The position numbers and the translations under genes are program-made. Positions 61,448 to 64,000 of a stretch of DNA of 64,000 nt are shown in pieces. The stretch is taken from contig NZ_JAKEIO010000001.1 in NCBI RefSeq assembly GCF_021474405.1, positions 1-64,000 of the forward strand. The letters run 5' to 3'. The notes under the pieces are model-generated. The model had not been told where the DNA came from. It saw only the letters and a list, made by a program, of their open reading frames with translations, and made no database searches. How positions within the stretch are numbered: position 1 is the stretch's first letter; the number at the start of each line of letters is the position of its first letter. The DNA comes from [Streptosporangium] indianense (lineage in GTDB: Bacteria > Actinomycetota > Actinomycetes > Streptomycetales > Streptomycetaceae).

Positions 61448-61479
61448 TTAACGTGCCCGAAACGCGGTCCAATTAGCCT
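61448..61479 (+). promoter_or_regulatory. Candidate GlnR box and -10 of the urease operon
   Basis: TTAAC-GTGCCC-GAAAC (61448-61463) fits the Streptomyces GlnR box gTnAC-n6-GaAAC. TAGCCT (61474-61479) 10 nt further is a -10 candidate. The ureA start is 85 nt downstream. GlnR is the known activator of urease genes in Streptomyces coelicolor. Confidence 0.6.
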
Positions 61480-61564
61480 GCCGGTCCACGCCACCTGGCA
61501 CTTTGCCCCGTGGCCGCGGCAACCGGGTCCCGCACGGCCCGGAGCGACGACTGTGAGGTGGGAC

Positions 61565-61867
<303 letters not shown>

Positions 61868-61879
61868 CGGGAGACCGCC

Positions 61880-62191
61880 GTGATTCCCGGAGAGTTCCTC
61901 TTCGCCGACGACCCGATTGCCTGCAACGAGGGCCGCGAGGTCACCCGGCTCACCGTCCTCAACGCCGCCGACCGGCCCGTGCAGGTCGGCTCTCACTACC
62001 ACTTCGCCGAGGCCAACCCCGGCCTGGAGTTCGACCGTGCCGCCGCGCGCGGAAAGCGGCTGAACGTCGCCGCCGGCACCGCCGTGCGCTTCGAGCCCGG
62101 GATCCCCGTCGACGTGGAGCTCGTTCCGCTGGCCGGGGCCCGTGTGGTGCCCGGACTGCGCGGGGAGACCGGAGGTGCCCTCGATGCCTGA
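61880..62191 (+). CDS. ureB: Urease beta subunit
   Basis: A 103-residue subunit. [20 protein letters not shown] and [38 protein letters not shown] are typical. The start is a GTG 12 nt after ureA; the end overlaps ureC by 8 nt. Confidence 0.95.
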   Translation: MIPGEFLFADDPIACNEGREVTRLTVLNAADRPVQVGSHYHFAEANPGLEFDRAAARGKRLNVAAGTAVRFEPGIPVDVELVPLAGARVVPGLRGETGGALDA

Positions 62192-63905
62192 GATCTCGCG
62201 TGCCGCGTACGCCGACCTGTTCGGCCCCACGGCCGGCGACCGGATCCGCCTCGCCGACACCGATCTGCTGGTCGAGATCGAGGAGGACCGTTCCGGCGGC
62301 CCCGGACTCGCCGGTGACGAGGCCGTGTTCGGCGGCGGCAAGGTCATCCGCGAGTCCATGGGCCAGGCCCGGGCCACCCGAGCGGAGGGCACCCCGGACA
62401 CCGTCATCACCGGTGCGGTGATCATCGACCACTGGGGGATCGTCAAGGCCGACGTCGGCATCCGCGACGGCCGGATCACCGGCATCGGCAAGGCCGGCAA
62501 CCCCGACACCATGGACGGCGTCCACCCCGACCTGGTCATCGGCCCGGAGACCGAGATCATCGCCGGCAACGGGCGCATCCTCACGGCCGGTGCGATCGAC
62601 GCGCACGTCCACTTCATCTGCCCGCAGATCGCCGACGAGGCGCTCTCCTCGGGCATCACGACCCTCGTCGGCGGCGGCACGGGCCCCGCGGAGGGCTCCA
62701 AGGCCACCACCGTGACGCCCGGCCCCTGGCACCTCGCCCGGATGCTGGAGGCGATGGAGGCCCACCCGCTCAACATCGGCCTGCTCGGCAAGGGCAACAC
62801 CGTCTCCCACGAGGCGATGCTGTCGCAGATCAGGGGCGGCGCCCTCGGCCTGAAGCTGCACGAGGACTGGGGCTCCACCCCGGCCGTCATCGACGCCTCG
62901 CTGACCGTCGCCGAGCGGACCGGCATCCAGGTCGCTATCCACACCGACACCCTCAACGAGGCCGGATTCGTGGGCGACACACTGGCCGCGATCGCCGGGC
63001 GGGGCATCCACGCGTACCACACCGAGGGTGCGGGCGGCGGGCACGCGCCGGACATCATGACCGTGGTCTCCGAGTCGTACGTGCTGCCGAGCTCCACCAA
63101 CCCGACCCGGCCGTTCACCGTCAACACCGCCGAGGAACACCTCGACATGCTGATGGTGTGCCACCACCTCAACCCGGCGGTGCCGGAGGACCTGGCCTTC
63201 GCCGAGTCCCGGATCCGGCCCTCCACCATCGGGGCGGAGGACGTGCTGCACGACCTGGGCGCCATCTCGATCATCTCCTCCGACTCCCAGGCCATGGGAC
63301 GTGTCGGCGAGGTCGTCATGCGGACCTGGCAGACCGCCCACGTCATGAAGCGGCGGCGGGGGGCACTGCCCGGAGACGGACGGGCCGACAACCGCCGGGT
63401 CCGTCGCTATGTCGCCAAATACACGATCAACCCCGCACTCGCCCAGGGCCTCGCCGGGGAAGTCGGGTCGGTGGAGAGCGGCAAGCTGGCCGACCTGGTG
63501 CTCTGGGAACCGGCGTTCTTCGGCGTCAAGCCGCAGCTCGTCATCAAGGGCGGGCAGATCGCCTACGCGCAGATGGGCGACGCGAACGCCTCGATCCCCA
63601 CCCCGCAGCCGATCCTGCCGCGCCCGATGTACGGGGCGATCGGGCGGGCTCCGGCCTCCAACTCCCTCAACTTCGTCGCCCCCCTGGCCGTCGAGGCCGG
63701 GCTGCCGGAGCGGCTGGGGCTGGGGAAGCGGTTCGCGGCGATCGAGTCGACGCGCGAGGTCACCAAGGCCGACATGCGCGAGAACGACGCGCGGCCCGAG
63801 GTGCGCGTCGATCCCGACAGCTTCGCCGTGCACATCGACGGGGAGCTGGTCGAGGCGGCGCCCGCGGCCGAACTTCCCATGGCCCAGCGGTACTTCCTGT
63901 TCTGA
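62184..63905 (+). CDS. ureC: Urease alpha (catalytic) subunit
   Basis: A 573-residue nickel metallohydrolase converting urea to ammonia and carbamate. The metal ligands are complete: HVHF at 141-144, the carbamylated Lys224 in [32 protein letters not shown] and the flap MVCHHLNP. The ATG at 62184 lies inside ureB, so translation is coupled. Confidence 0.97.
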   Translation: MPEISRAAYADLFGPTAGDRIRLADTDLLVEIEEDRSGGPGLAGDEAVFGGGKVIRESMGQARATRAEGTPDTVITGAVIIDHWGIVKADVGIRDGRITGIGKAGNPDTMDGVHPDLVIGPETEIIAGNGRILTAGAIDAHVHFICPQIADEALSSGITTLVGGGTGPAEGSKATTVTPGPWHLARMLEAMEAHPLNIGLLGKGNTVSHEAMLSQIRGGALGLKLHEDWGSTPAVIDASLTVAERTGIQVAIHTDTLNEAGFVGDTLAAIAGRGIHAYHTEGAGGGHAPDIMTVVSESYVLPSSTNPTRPFTVNTAEEHLDMLMVCHHLNPAVPEDLAFAESRIRPSTIGAEDVLHDLGAISIISSDSQAMGRVGEVVMRTWQTAHVMKRRRGALPGDGRADNRRVRRYVAKYTINPALAQGLAGEVGSVESGKLADLVLWEPAFFGVKPQLVIKGGQIAYAQMGDANASIPTPQPILPRPMYGAIGRAPASNSLNFVAPLAVEAGLPERLGLGKRFAAIESTREVTKADMRENDARPEVRVDPDSFAVHIDGELVEAAPAAELPMAQRYFLF

Positions 63906-63915
63906 GGGTGGTCTG

Positions 63916-64000
63916 ATGTCGCGTGCAGCGCTGCTCGTCCTGGCCGACGGACGGTTTCCCGCCGGGGGCCATGCGCATTCCGGTGGTGCCGAGGCGGCGG
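63916..64000 (+). CDS. ureF: Urease accessory protein UreF, truncated by the window
   Basis: The first 28 codons (MSRAALLVLADGRFPAGGHA) match the UreF start LLLLADGRFPAGGHAHSGG. UreF works with UreD and UreG to load nickel. It begins 10 nt after ureC; the rest lies beyond the window. Confidence 0.85.
   Translation, partial: MSRAALLVLADGRFPAGGHAHSGGAEAA

Noticed and set aside
61274..61564. Long N-terminal extension of UreA
   Set aside because: The in-frame part is a TetR remnant plus the GlnR-box region; UreA proteins are 100 residues from the GTG at 61565.

Overview
The window is actinobacterial and almost certainly Streptomyces. GC is above 70 %, third codon positions are nearly all G or C, GTG and TTG starts are common, and a TTA (bldA-type) codon survives in a regulator. 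Streptomyces-typical families occur: WhiJ-like regulator/DUF397/ATPase triad, DUF885, DUF6328, ECF41 sigma factor and MocR. It looks like an ordinary chromosomal region rather than an island. No integrase, transposase, CRISPR array, rRNA gene or convincing tRNA gene was seen.

Layout. 1-8 kb: spermidine-synthase-like methyltransferase, a Pro/Gln-rich membrane protein, a hot-dog thioesterase, phosphoketolase, a DedA protein and two hexapeptide-repeat enzymes. 8-13 kb: a DMT exporter divergent from an XRE-cupin regulator, a YbaK-type deacylase, a His-rich cation exporter divergent from its ArsR-type regulator, a PobA-like hydroxylase and a CoA-binding protein. 13.5-16.2 kb: a probable cobalamin riboswitch, then a truncated cysteinyl-tRNA-synthetase-like protein coupled to a SixA phosphatase. 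16.5-20.7 kb: sbcDC. 20.7-33.8 kb: two Lrp regulators each divergent from a sulfur-related enzyme, Imm21, SDR, DUF885, ACT-GNAT, a PhoD phosphatase behind a PHO-box-like site, MocR, hydrolase, F420-type reductase and ECF41 sigma factor. 34-39.7 kb: a GntR regulator under a DasR-type operator, a ROK regulator, and a two-component system divergent from an ABC exporter. 39.7-50 kb: mug, purB, GDSL hydrolase, a CorC/HlyC pair, a MacB-like ABC system and a methyltransferase. 50-56 kb: beta-lactamase and the biotin cluster (bioB-bioA-bioD divergent from bioF). 56-60 kb: WhiJ-like triad, DUF6328 protein, and an NlpC/P60 hydrolase behind a c-di-AMP riboswitch. 60-64 kb: a ClpP-like protein without its catalytic Ser and His, an orphan antitoxin, a deletion scar and ureABC(F).

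Themes. Control is unusually readable: probable cobalamin and c-di-AMP riboswitches, PHO-box, GlnR-box, DasR-type, ArsR-type and YefM-type sites. Many promoters place a TANNNT -10 hexamer exactly 6 nt before the start codon, the pattern of leaderless mRNAs. The most unusual candidates are the riboswitch-preceded CysRS relic at 13.5-14.5 kb and the catalytically dead ClpP homologue at 60 kb. All family names come from motif recognition by eye; no search was run.
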